Below, one piece after another: positions 14,453-21,556 of a DNA stretch of 21,875 nt. The notes below the pieces were generated by a model. It was not told where the DNA came from, did no database searches, and saw nothing but the letters and a program-made list of their open reading frames with translations. This DNA comes from DASYYE01 sp035946955. Lineage in GTDB: Bacteria; Actinomycetota; Actinomycetes; Streptosporangiales; Streptosporangiaceae. Each line of letters begins with the position of its first letter. Within the stretch, counting starts at the first letter, position 1. Location of the stretch: positions 1-21,875 of the forward strand of contig DASYYE010000207.1 in assembly GCA_035946955.1 (NCBI GenBank), written 5' to 3'. The position numbers were made by a program, and so were the translations under genes.

Positions 14453-15706
14453 ATGCCCCGGGCCATAGCGACCACGGTGCGGGATCTCCGCAAGAGCAAC
14501 CGGTCCCGCGCGCTGTGGCAGGTCTTCCTCAACGGTCCGCTCACGCGGCAGGAGGTCGGGAATCTGTCTGGCCTGAGCGCGGCAACGGTAAGCAACCTTG
14601 TCGCCGCCCTGGAGGCGGAGGGCGTCGTCGTCGAGGTGGGCCTTGAGGACTCCAACGGGGGCCGGCCGCGCGGGCTGCTTCAGGTCAACCCCGGGTATGG
14701 CTACGTCATCGGCGTCGATGTCGGGGAGACCGCGTTCCTGGTCGAGCTGTTCGACTTCCGCCTGCAGATGCGGGCGCGGCACACGTCGGTAACTGACATG
14801 GCCGTGCTGGATCCCGAGGATGCGGTCAGCCACATCACCGAGGGCATTGATTCGGTGATTGCCGAGTCGGGCGTGGACCGGCGAGCCATCCTGGGCGTCG
14901 GAGTCGCCGTGCCCGGTCTGGTCGAGCATCGCGAGGACGCCGTCGTGCAGGGCCAGAGCGTCGGCTGGCATGCCGTCCCGCTCGAGGCGATGCTGCGCAC
15001 CAGCACCGGCCTGCCCATCCTCGTGGACAACGGCGCGAAGACCCTGGGCCAGGCGGAGAAGTGGTTCGGTGCCGCTCGCGGCACCGACAACGCGGTCATC
15101 GTGCTCCTTGGGATCGGCGTAGGGACGTGCATCATCAGCAACGGCGAGGTCTACCGGGGGGCGACGAGCAGTGCCGGGGAGTGGGGCCACACCACGGTGG
15201 TGGTGGGCGGCCGGACCTGCCGCTGCGGGGCGGAGGGCTGCCTCGAGGCGTACGTCGGCGCGGGAGCGATCGCGGCCAGGTACGAGCGGCTCAAGGGGAG
15301 GCGCGTCATGACCAGTCCCGGCGAGCTTGAGGCGCGGATCGCCGCGATCATCGACACCAGAGACCGCGACCGGGCCGCCTCGCAGGTGCTCGACGAGACC
15401 GTGACCTATCTCGGCGCCGGGATTGCGGACCTGGTCAACCTGTTCAACCCCGAGCGCGTCGCCGTGGGCGGCTGGCTCGGCCAGGCGCTCAGCGACGCGT
15501 TGCTGCCCAGCGTCCGCGAGGCCGCTCAGCGCCGGGCGCTGCGCCTGCCGTTCAGCCGGGTCGAGATCGTCAAGGCCGACCTCGGCCAAGACGCGGTCGC
15601 GCTCGGCGGCGCGACGCTGCCGATCGCCCGGCTGCTCACCGCCGGGGCGGTGGTTACCGAGCACGCCGGGCGCGGCCGGAGCCGGTCCCTCGCGTCACCC
15701 GGCTGA
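14453..15706 (+). CDS. ROK-family transcriptional regulator 1
   Basis: This 417-residue protein has an N-terminal winged HTH (about 5-62: VRDLRKSNRSRALWQVFLN, GLSAATVSNLVAALEAEGVV) fused to a ROK sugar-kinase-like domain (about 84-395). It shows the ROK ATP-site-like GVDVGET (88-94), VPGLVEH, and the zinc signature GH(245-246)...CRCGAEGC with Cys256, Cys258 and Cys263 followed by LEAY. ATG 14453 is chosen by alignment with ROK2, which starts at the equivalent residue; GTG 14405 would add 16 residues. ROK repressors bind operator DNA and release it on sugar binding. It lies between the divergent importer operon and the GH1 gene, both preceded by candidate operators. Confidence 0.92.
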   Translation: MPRAIATTVRDLRKSNRSRALWQVFLNGPLTRQEVGNLSGLSAATVSNLVAALEAEGVVVEVGLEDSNGGRPRGLLQVNPGYGYVIGVDVGETAFLVELFDFRLQMRARHTSVTDMAVLDPEDAVSHITEGIDSVIAESGVDRRAILGVGVAVPGLVEHREDAVVQGQSVGWHAVPLEAMLRTSTGLPILVDNGAKTLGQAEKWFGAARGTDNAVIVLLGIGVGTCIISNGEVYRGATSSAGEWGHTTVVVGGRTCRCGAEGCLEAYVGAGAIAARYERLKGRRVMTSPGELEARIAAIIDTRDRDRAASQVLDETVTYLGAGIADLVNLFNPERVAVGGWLGQALSDALLPSVREAAQRRALRLPFSRVEIVKADLGQDAVALGGATLPIARLLTAGAVVTEHAGRGRSRSLASPG

Positions 15707-15758
15707 CCGCGGACCCGGCCGGGGCCAGGACGCTCCGGCGGGCACCAGGCGGCCCGAG

Positions 15759-15790
15759 CTTGACAAGCTTGACTCAACTCTTAGCCTAAG
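15759..15790 (+). promoter_or_regulatory. Promoter and operator of the GH1 gene
   Basis: A perfect palindrome CTTAGCCTAAG lies at 15780-15790. Two -35-like boxes, TTGACA (15760-15765) and TTGACT (15769-15774), sit just upstream in a CTTGAC direct repeat. With TTGACA, a TAGCCT at 15782-15787 would be a -10 box inside the palindrome, so a bound repressor would block it. The region is AT-rich relative to its surroundings. Confidence 0.5.
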
Positions 15791-15893
15791 TACTGAACTA
15801 AGTCGGCATGGCCAGCCAGAGCCAGCGGCTCGCCGTCCCAGAGCGTCTGCAGGCAGAGCCTGCTGAAGATACGCAGCGAAGGAGCAGTGGTTA

Positions 15894-17246
15894 TTGTCCA
15901 TGCGCTTCCCATCGGGCTTTCACTTCGGCGCAGCGACCGCTGCCTACCAGATCGAGGGCGCAGTCGACGAAGACGGCCGCGGGCCCTCGATCTGGGACAC
16001 CTTCTCACGGGTTCCCGGGGCGGTGACCCACGGTGACACGGGCGCCATCGCCTGCGATCACTATCACCGGGTCGACACCGACCTGGACCTCCTGGCGGAG
16101 ATGGGCCTGACCGCTTACCGGTTCTCGATCGCGTGGCCGCGCATCGTTCCCGATGGCACCGGGTCGGTCAACCAGAAGGGGCTTGACTTCTACCGGCGCC
16201 TGGTTGACGGACTGCATGCCCGGGGCATCGAGCCGGTGGCGACGCTCTATCACTGGGACCTTCCGCAGCCACTGCAAGATGGCGGGGGCTGGGTGAACCG
16301 CGACACCGTCCATTACTTCTGCGACTACGCCAGGGTCGTGCTGGACGCTCTCGGTGACGCCGTTCCGCTGTGGGTAACCGTCAACGAGCCTTTCTGCTCG
16401 GCCATGGTGGGTCATCTCGAGGGTCGGCACGCGCCGGGAATCACGGATCTCACCTCGGCGCTGACCTCCGCGCACCACCTGCTGCTCGCCCACGGCCGGG
16501 CGGTTGACGTCGTCCGGCAGAGCGCGCCCCGGGCCCGCGTCGGCATCTCGCACCTTTTCTCCGACATCAGCCCGGCGTCGGGCTCTGAGGCCGATCGGGC
16601 CGCCGCCCGGCGGCTTGACGGCTACGAGAACCGGTGGTTCCTCGACCCGGTCGTGCTCGGCTATTACCCCCAGGACATGCTCGCCTGGTACGAGCGGCAG
16701 GTTCCGATCGACTTCGTCCATGACGGCGACATGGAGGTGCTGGCGGCGCCCACCGACTTTCTGGGCGTCAACTACTACGAGACAAAGACCGTGGCTGACG
16801 ATCCCGCCGAGCCCTACCACGATGCCCGCGTCCTGCCCAGGACGGGCAGGCTCACCGCCGGCGGCCTGGATGTCAGGCCTGCCGGCCTCGGCCGGGTTCT
16901 GCGCCGGATCCGCGGTTACACGCCCCTGCCGTTGTACATCACCGAGAACGGCGCCGCCTTCCACGATTACGTCGATCCCGAAGGCGGCGTAGATGATCTC
17001 GAGCGCGTGTCCTACCTGAACGACCACTTCGCTGAGACGCTCGGGGCGATTCAGGCTGGCGTCGACGTGCGCGGCTATTTCGTCTGGTCATTGCTTGACA
17101 ACCTGGAGTGGGCCGATGGATACAGCCGCAGGTTCGGCCTCGTCTTCGTTGATTTCGGCACCCAGACCCGCATTCCGAAGGCGAGTGCCCGCTGGTATCA
17201 GCGGCTCATCGCCGCGGGCGGGTTCCCGGTGGCGGCCGAGGACTGA
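15894..17246 (+). CDS. GH1 beta-glucosidase, cytoplasmic
   Basis: This 450-residue family 1 glycoside hydrolase has full family length. It shows the N-terminal signature FPSGFHFGAATAAYQIEGA, substrate-binding Gln19, HWD at 120-122, acid/base Glu165 in TVNEPF and nucleophile Glu351 in YITENG, with WSLLDNLEWADGYSRRFGL near the end. There is no signal peptide, so it acts on imported beta-glucosides in the cytoplasm. An AAGGAG (15879-15884) lies 9 bases before TTG 15894 and 15 bases before ATG 15900; I keep the TTG, but the ATG two codons in is possible. It follows ROK1 and carries a perfect candidate operator. The natural substrate could be cellobiose-like or another beta-linked glycoside. Confidence 0.95.
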   Translation: MSMRFPSGFHFGAATAAYQIEGAVDEDGRGPSIWDTFSRVPGAVTHGDTGAIACDHYHRVDTDLDLLAEMGLTAYRFSIAWPRIVPDGTGSVNQKGLDFYRRLVDGLHARGIEPVATLYHWDLPQPLQDGGGWVNRDTVHYFCDYARVVLDALGDAVPLWVTVNEPFCSAMVGHLEGRHAPGITDLTSALTSAHHLLLAHGRAVDVVRQSAPRARVGISHLFSDISPASGSEADRAAARRLDGYENRWFLDPVVLGYYPQDMLAWYERQVPIDFVHDGDMEVLAAPTDFLGVNYYETKTVADDPAEPYHDARVLPRTGRLTAGGLDVRPAGLGRVLRRIRGYTPLPLYITENGAAFHDYVDPEGGVDDLERVSYLNDHFAETLGAIQAGVDVRGYFVWSLLDNLEWADGYSRRFGLVFVDFGTQTRIPKASARWYQRLIAAGGFPVAAED

Positions 17247-17249
17247 GCG

Positions 17250-17288
17250 CACCGGCGACTGTGTCCGGTGGCGCAGTGGCGCCCTTTT
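17250..17288 (+). terminator. Terminator after the GH1 gene
   Basis: CACCGG (17250-17255) pairs with CCGGTG (17265-17270). A second short stem GGCGC-AGTG-GCGCC (17270-17283) is then followed by C and TTTT (17285-17288). This lies directly after the GH1 stop codon and resembles an intrinsic terminator. Confidence 0.5.
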
Positions 17289-17472
17289 CATAGCGTGGGT
17301 GCCTCCCCGGCCCATTGTCCTGGCCTGAGTGACTGGCCCGAAGCATGCGGATGACATTCTGGTCGGCTCGGCGGCCTGATCCATGAATACGCCCAGGTCG
17401 CATGAGGTGACACAATGTTCGGCACCCACGGGCAGGTTGCGCTTTTCGCAAGCAGCCCACTGCCAAACTTGG
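17289..17472. other. Intergenic stretch between GH1 and PadR
   Basis: No gene is supported here. A minus-strand reading (CEKRNLPVGAEHCVTSCDLG and on) is open and has mild protein character, but it lacks a start and continues into the GH1 gene as a shadow, so I treat it as non-coding or a very decayed remnant. Confidence 0.35.
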
Positions 17473-17508
17473 TTGTTCTCTACCATGGGTTTGGTAGAAT
17501 ACGAGTAT
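17473..17508 (+). promoter_or_regulatory. Leaderless promoter and operator of the PadR gene
   Basis: TTGTTC (17473-17478), a 16-base spacer and TAGAAT (17495-17500) form a good promoter. The ATG at 17507 is where transcription would begin, so the mRNA is probably leaderless; no ribosome site is present. TCTACC (17479-17484) and GGTAGA (17493-17498) form an inverted repeat across the spacer and -10 box. ATAC-GA-GTAT (17499-17508) is a second palindrome of the kind PadR proteins bind. Together these suggest self-repression. Confidence 0.55.
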
Positions 17509-17854
17509 GGGAGACGGTGGGGCTGGCCCCCGGATGACGCTGCCCACACAACTGGTGCTGCGGGCGTTGCTGGAAGACCCGGCGCGGGAGATGTACGGGC
17601 TTGAGGTCTGCGCCACAACTGGGCTGCCCAGCGGTACGATCCACCCGATCTTGGCGCGCCTGGAGAGCGCTGGGTGGCTGGAGTCGCGGTGGGAGCAGGT
17701 CGACCCGCGGGCTGCGGGCAGGCCCCGACGCCGCTTCTACCGGCTCAGCCAGGATGGCGCCGAACTCGCCCGCCACGCCCTCGCCCGCGCCACGGCGGCC
17801 CGCACTGCCCTGCGCACGCTGCGGTCCGCAACCGCCGGGGGTGGCCCGCAGTGA
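17507..17854 (+). CDS. PadR-family transcriptional regulator
   Basis: This 115-residue protein is a short PadR-type winged helix: LVLRALLEDPAREMYGLEV, then GLPSGTIHPILARLESAGWL as the recognition helix region, the wing RPRRRFYRLSQDG, and a single C-terminal helix (LARHALARATAARTALRTLR) for dimerisation. It lacks the extra C-terminal domain of longer PadR proteins (subfamily 2-like). PadR proteins are usually repressors of nearby transport or detoxification genes. No obvious partner gene is adjacent: the next gene, ROK2, begins 153 bases on. The start is fixed by the promoter spacing described for 17473-17508. Confidence 0.9.
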   Translation: MGDGGAGPRMTLPTQLVLRALLEDPAREMYGLEVCATTGLPSGTIHPILARLESAGWLESRWEQVDPRAAGRPRRRFYRLSQDGAELARHALARATAARTALRTLRSATAGGGPQ

Positions 17855-17960
17855 CCCCACAGGATTGTTCCTGCGGTCGGCACAGCCACAACGTTGCAGG
17901 TCAGAGACGATCACAAGGTTTGGAACCCTACAGGCAGGCAGCGGACGCCATATTTGTGCT

Positions 17961-17978
17961 TCGTTTATAAGCTAGCTT
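17961..17978. promoter_or_regulatory. AT-rich palindromic patch upstream of ROK2
   Basis: TATAAG (17966-17971) resembles the right half of the CTTA-N3-TAAG sites, and AAGCTAGCTT (17969-17978) is a perfect 10-base palindrome. The patch lies about 30 bases before the ROK2 ribosome site and is much richer in A and T than its surroundings. It is a plausible ROK2 promoter/operator, but the match to the other sites is only partial. Confidence 0.35.
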
Positions 17979-18007
17979 TGTTACAAGTTTTGAATTTAGG
18001 AGTGGCG

Positions 18008-19210
18008 ATGCTGCATCGACGACGCAGCACGGTGCGGGATCTCCGGCGAGAGAACAGGGCGGCCGTTCTCTGGTCGCTGTATTTCAACCGCCCGGGTAGC
18101 CGCCAGGATCTCAGTGCCGCGACCGGGCTCAGCCCTGCGTCGGTCACCAACGTCGTCCGCGAGCTACTCGCTGACGGCATCGTCGCCGAGGTCGGGTCGG
18201 AGGACTCCAATGGCGGGCGGCCGCGCATACTGCTCGACATCAACCCGGATTATGGCTACGTGATCGGCGTCGATATCGGCGAGACCCGGGTACGGGTGGA
18301 GCTGTTCAACCTGGTCATGACGGAACGCGCGAAGGCGGAGTACCCGCTCAACCCGGCCGAACACGACGTGGACGTGGTCGTACGGGACGTCGCGGCAGGG
18401 CTGAGCGCAGTACTCACCGACGGCGGAATCGAACCTGCGGCGGTCATCGGTGTCGGAATCGGGGTACCGGGGATCGTCGAGCATGGCCCCGACGTCCTGG
18501 TGCATACCCAAACATACCGGTGGGACGCGGTGCCGCTGGAACGGCTGCTGCGAGCGCACACCGATCTGCCTCTGCGGTTCGAGAACGGTGCCAAGACGAT
18601 GGGCCAGGCCGAGTTGTGGTTCGGCGCGGGTCGCTGCGCCAGGAACGTCGCGGTGCTCCTGATCGGATCCGGGGTCGGCGCGTCGCTGATCTCCGGCGGC
18701 AATACCTACCAGGGGGCCACCTCCAGCGCAGCGGAGTGGGGGCACACCACGATTGTGGTGGGCGGCAGGCGCTGCCGGTGCGGATCGGCCGGCTGCCTGG
18801 AGGCATATGTCGGCGCCGAGGCGATCCTGGACCGGTGCGGCAGCCCGGCGGCGCTGTCCGCGGACGACGAGGAGTCGATGCTGGCCGCACTCATCGCCAC
18901 TGCGGATTCGTCGCCCATGGCGGAGGCCGTCCTAACGGAGACCGCGGAATACCTAGGCGTCGGCATCGGCAACCTGATCAACTTGTTCAACCCGGAGCGG
19001 GTCATTCTGGGTGGCTGGGCTGGCCTGCTGCTCGGTGGCAAGCTGCTGCCAGCGATCCGCGAGTCTGCCGGGCGCCACTCGCTGCGGCATCCGTTCGCCG
19101 CCGCGTCGATTGAGCTCGGCCAGCTCGGGCCGGAGGCGGTCGCGTTCGGCGCGGCGACGCTCCCGATGGAGGACTTCCTCAACGGCGCGTCCCACCCAAA
19201 GCTCCCGTAG
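18008..19210 (+). CDS. ROK-family transcriptional regulator 2
   Basis: This 400-residue protein starts at ATG 18008 with AGGAG 5-6 bases upstream. The N-terminal winged HTH is at about 5-62 (TVRDLRRENRAAVLWSLYFN, GLSPASVTNVVRELLADGIV), and the ROK domain at about 84-392 has GVDIGET (88-94), VPGIVEH, GH at 245-246 and CRCGSAGC with Cys256, Cys258 and Cys263. It is a clear paralogue of ROK1, with motifs at identical residue numbers. The frame is open 38 codons further up without a ribosome site. Downstream on the opposite strand lies a decayed GH1 gene, which suggests ROK2 once had its own beta-glucosidase target. It may now act on the secreted genes at 19540 and 21557, or share operators with ROK1. 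Confidence 0.92.
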   Translation: MLHRRRSTVRDLRRENRAAVLWSLYFNRPGSRQDLSAATGLSPASVTNVVRELLADGIVAEVGSEDSNGGRPRILLDINPDYGYVIGVDIGETRVRVELFNLVMTERAKAEYPLNPAEHDVDVVVRDVAAGLSAVLTDGGIEPAAVIGVGIGVPGIVEHGPDVLVHTQTYRWDAVPLERLLRAHTDLPLRFENGAKTMGQAELWFGAGRCARNVAVLLIGSGVGASLISGGNTYQGATSSAAEWGHTTIVVGGRRCRCGSAGCLEAYVGAEAILDRCGSPAALSADDEESMLAALIATADSSPMAEAVLTETAEYLGVGIGNLINLFNPERVILGGWAGLLLGGKLLPAIRESAGRHSLRHPFAAASIELGQLGPEAVAFGAATLPMEDFLNGASHPKLP

Positions 19211-19284
19211 CAGGCGGGCGGCGAGCTTCGACCTGCGGTCGCGGGTGGACACTCCCTTGAAGTTCGCCGAGAGCGGCCGGTGAT

Positions 19285-19522
19285 CCGCCTGCGCGGTGAC
19301 GAAGTCGGCGTACTCGGGCGAACCGCTCTGCGGTGTCCCGGACCGTCCACCCGCCGCGATCCTGCAGAACCCTGCGGCAGGTTCCAGTGGTACAGCGTCG
19401 GATACGGGGTGATATCCCCGCCGCGGGCAGCGCGTCGACCAGGCGGTCGTAAAAACGAGGCCGACCGCGTTGACCGTAGCGTCGCCGTGCGGCCTGACGC
19501 GCGGCCAGGCGATGGAGAACCG
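19285..19522 (-). pseudogene. GH1 beta-glucosidase remnant
   Basis: Minus-strand frames in succession read FSIAWPRVRPHGDATVNAVG, then LVFYDRLVDALPAAG, then ITPYPTLYHWNLPQ, then LQDRGGWTVRDTAERFA, then EYADFVTAQ. They align collinearly with residues 77-150 of the intact GH1 at 15894-17246 but sit in different frames, needing about three indels. Both catalytic glutamates and the rest of the barrel are absent. The open frame continues toward 19211 (LSANFKGVSTRDRRSKLAAR) with no GH1 similarity; the origin of that tail is unknown. The remnant is squeezed between the ends of ROK2 and the secreted protein at 19540. Confidence 0.75.
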
Positions 19523-19539
19523 GCCAGCGCAGGCAGCCG

Positions 19540-21099
19540 TCAGGTACCGAATACCTGGAACTCCCACAGGCTGTATCCGTACCCGGTGCCGCGAACCGTG
19601 CCGTACATCCTGATGTACCGGGCGGTACCGCTGACCGAGAGCGCCTGCGTGCCGCCGGTCCCTGTCGTTGTCGAGTAGATCGTGGTCCAGTTCACGGCGT
19701 CGGACGAGATCTGGATCTGGAAGGCCTTGGCGTAGGCAGATTCCCAGGCCAGTACGACCTGGCTGATGGTGTGCGTCACGCCGAGGTCGACCAGCAGCCA
19801 CTGCGGGTCGGAGGACGCACTGGACCAGCGGGTGTTGAAGCTGCCGTCCGTCGCGGCCGTGGCCGGGTAGCCCGCACCTTGTATCGAGGACGCGTACGTG
19901 GGCTGGTTGAGGGCCAGGTTCGTCCCGCCGGGGAGGGTGACGCCAGGGGTCGCGATGATCTCGTTCGAGTCGGGCGACACGCCCGCGGCGTTGTTGGCGG
20001 CGACCATGTAGTAGTACGACGAGGCGTTCTTCAGGCCGGTGTCGGTGTACGACGTGGTCGTGCCGCTGACTGTGGCGACCGGGGTGGTGGCCTCGCCGTC
20101 GGACTGGGTGCCGCGGTAGATGCTGTACGACGTCGGTCCGCCGCTGCTGGCCGCCCAGTGCAGCGTGATCGTTCCGTTACCTGAGGTCGCGGTCAGGTTG
20201 GCCGGGCCGCTCGGCACCGAGGCAGTCGCCGGGGTGATGGTCATCTCGTCGACGCGGGAGACTCCGTGGTCATCGACGGCCAGCATGCTGATGGAGTTCT
20301 TGCCCGCGCTCAGGTGCACCTGAAGGGACGAATCCCGGTAGGTCTCGAAGCTGCCGGTGATCGGGAAACGCTCGGTACCGGTGATGACCGTGCCGTTGAC
20401 CTTGAGGCCCATCTGCCGGTTGGTGACGCCCGGGAAGAGTCCTGACGCGAAGGCGTACCGCCAGTCGACCGTATACAGGCCGGCGGTCGGCACGACCACG
20501 TCGTTGAACGTCAGCGTGGCCTTCGACGCGTAGGCCATGTCGACGACAACGTGGCCGGGAGAGTTCGCACCCGAGGAGCCGAGCACCTGGGGGAACCAGC
20601 CGGTCAGCGCCTCGAACCAGTCGAACCCGCCGAGCAGCGCGTCCTTGCCGTAGAAGATCAGCGAGTTGCCCGAGGCCACGCCCGGCGTGCTGCCGCCGGT
20701 CCCGACCGGAGGCGGGGTCTTCGAGACGTCCTCCGCGGAGCGGGGGGACTCGCCGGCCGAGTTGACCGCAGTGACCTCGTAGAAGTAGACCGTCGTGCTG
20801 CTGAGGTTCGTGTCGGTGTAGGTGGGGCTGGTGGTCGTCGCGATCGGCGTGGCCCCCTCACCGCCCGACGACGCGCCGCGGTAGAGGTGGTAGCTGGTCG
20901 CGCCCGGGGTCGGATCCCAGGTGAGGGTGATCGAGTTGTTGGCGTTGGACTGGCCGTTCAGGCCGAGCGGCTGGGGCGGCGGTGTGCCGGCCGCGAAGGC
21001 GGGCAGCTGAGACTGAGTCAGCACGCATGCGGTGCCGAGCAGAGTCAGGGCCAGCAGGCGGACAGGCCATGCGACTGCCGGGCGGAAGCATCTCCTCAT
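19540..21099 (-). CDS. Secreted FN3/CBM/FN3/discoidin carbohydrate-binding protein
   Basis: This 519-residue secreted protein starts at ATG 21099 with GGAG 5 bases upstream. The signal peptide covers residues 1-37 (hydrophobic core, cleavage AFA-A). Domains in order: fibronectin III at about 40-130 (SITLTWDPTPGATSYHLYRG, YFYEVTAVNSAGES); a CBM35/CBM6-like beta-sandwich at about 145-293 (AGLYTVDWRYAF, LSAGKNSISMLAVDD); a second fibronectin III at about 296-387 (ITLHWAASSGGPTSYSIYRG); and an F5/8 type C (CBM32-like) module at about 394-519 (ALNQPTYASSIQGAGYPATA, TDGSFNTRWSS, QWLLVDLG). No catalytic domain is seen, so it likely binds polysaccharide and presents it to other enzymes, or is the stranded binding half of an enzyme. 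It is divergent from another discoidin protein at 21557. Confidence 0.88.
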   Translation of the reverse strand: MRRCFRPAVAWPVRLLALTLLGTACVLTQSQLPAFAAGTPPPQPLGLNGQSNANNSITLTWDPTPGATSYHLYRGASSGGEGATPIATTTSPTYTDTNLSSTTVYFYEVTAVNSAGESPRSAEDVSKTPPPVGTGGSTPGVASGNSLIFYGKDALLGGFDWFEALTGWFPQVLGSSGANSPGHVVVDMAYASKATLTFNDVVVPTAGLYTVDWRYAFASGLFPGVTNRQMGLKVNGTVITGTERFPITGSFETYRDSSLQVHLSAGKNSISMLAVDDHGVSRVDEMTITPATASVPSGPANLTATSGNGTITLHWAASSGGPTSYSIYRGTQSDGEATTPVATVSGTTTSYTDTGLKNASSYYYMVAANNAAGVSPDSNEIIATPGVTLPGGTNLALNQPTYASSIQGAGYPATAATDGSFNTRWSSASSDPQWLLVDLGVTHTISQVVLAWESAYAKAFQIQISSDAVNWTTIYSTTTGTGGTQALSVSGTARYIRMYGTVRGTGYGYSLWEFQVFGT

Positions 21100-21235
21100 T
21101 GGAACTCCACTACCTGATTGAGATTTCCATTGCCTGTGCCAGGATCTGTCCGTACCTGATCTGCTGTGTTGGGATACGCGGCGAGTGGCAGACAGATGAA
21201 GCGAACGTAACTACGGGGCCAGACTTACGTCAAGG

Positions 21236-21246
21236 CTTAAAAGAAG
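21236..21246. promoter_or_regulatory. Candidate ROK operator for the gene at 19540
   Basis: CTTAAAAGAAG matches CTTA-N3-TAAG with one mismatch. The wider match GCTTAAAA-G/T-AAGAC is shared with the site at 21428-21441 (13 of 14 bases). It lies 137 bases upstream of the minus-strand secreted gene. Confidence 0.45.
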
Positions 21247-21428
21247 ACTTGACTCATATGGCTCAGCCGTCGGTCGCCGGGACTTCCGTCCGGTCACGCG
21301 GAGCCCGATAACCACATCGGAATCACAGGAAACAGTGCTTCAATCCCATCTCGGCCGCGTCGTTCTGGCCGAGGAACCCCACCGCAAGCCGGATCTTGAC
21401 GGCCGGTGCTGGCGAGATTATGTTACAG

Positions 21429-21439
21429 CTTAAAATAAG
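21429..21439. promoter_or_regulatory. Candidate ROK operator for the gene at 21557
   Basis: CTTAAAATAAG is a perfect CTTA-N3-TAAG palindrome, 117 bases upstream of the plus-strand secreted gene. It shares its arms and spacing with the perfect site before GH1 at 15780-15790. Confidence 0.5.
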
Positions 21440-21556
21440 ACAAAATCCAAACTGCACTGGTGATGGCGCCACGTCTGCGGTAGCGCGGGGCCAGCTATGG
21501 CGGCACTACCGGCACCACGATGCCTGCCTGAGTCCGGCTCTCGTGAGAGGACACCC

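Larger units (their letters stand above)
21100..21556. promoter_or_regulatory. Divergent regulatory region between two secreted discoidin genes
   Basis: These 457 bases contain two AT-rich patches, each with a ROK-type palindrome (21236-21246 and 21429-21439; listed separately). GTCAAG (21229-21234) and CTTGAC (21248-21253) form an inverted repeat flanking the first site, and the minus-strand TTGAC box is a candidate -35. GAGG at 21546-21549 is the ribosome site of the plus-strand gene. On the minus strand from about 21412 to 21323 a short frame reads KIRLAVGFLGQNDAAEMGL and ends at TGA; it may be a gene remnant but is too short to identify. Confidence 0.5.

Noticed and set aside
14363..15664. 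Minus-strand open frame of 433 codons opposite ROK1
   Set aside because: ROK1 shows HTH, ROK and zinc-site motifs; the antisense frame has none.
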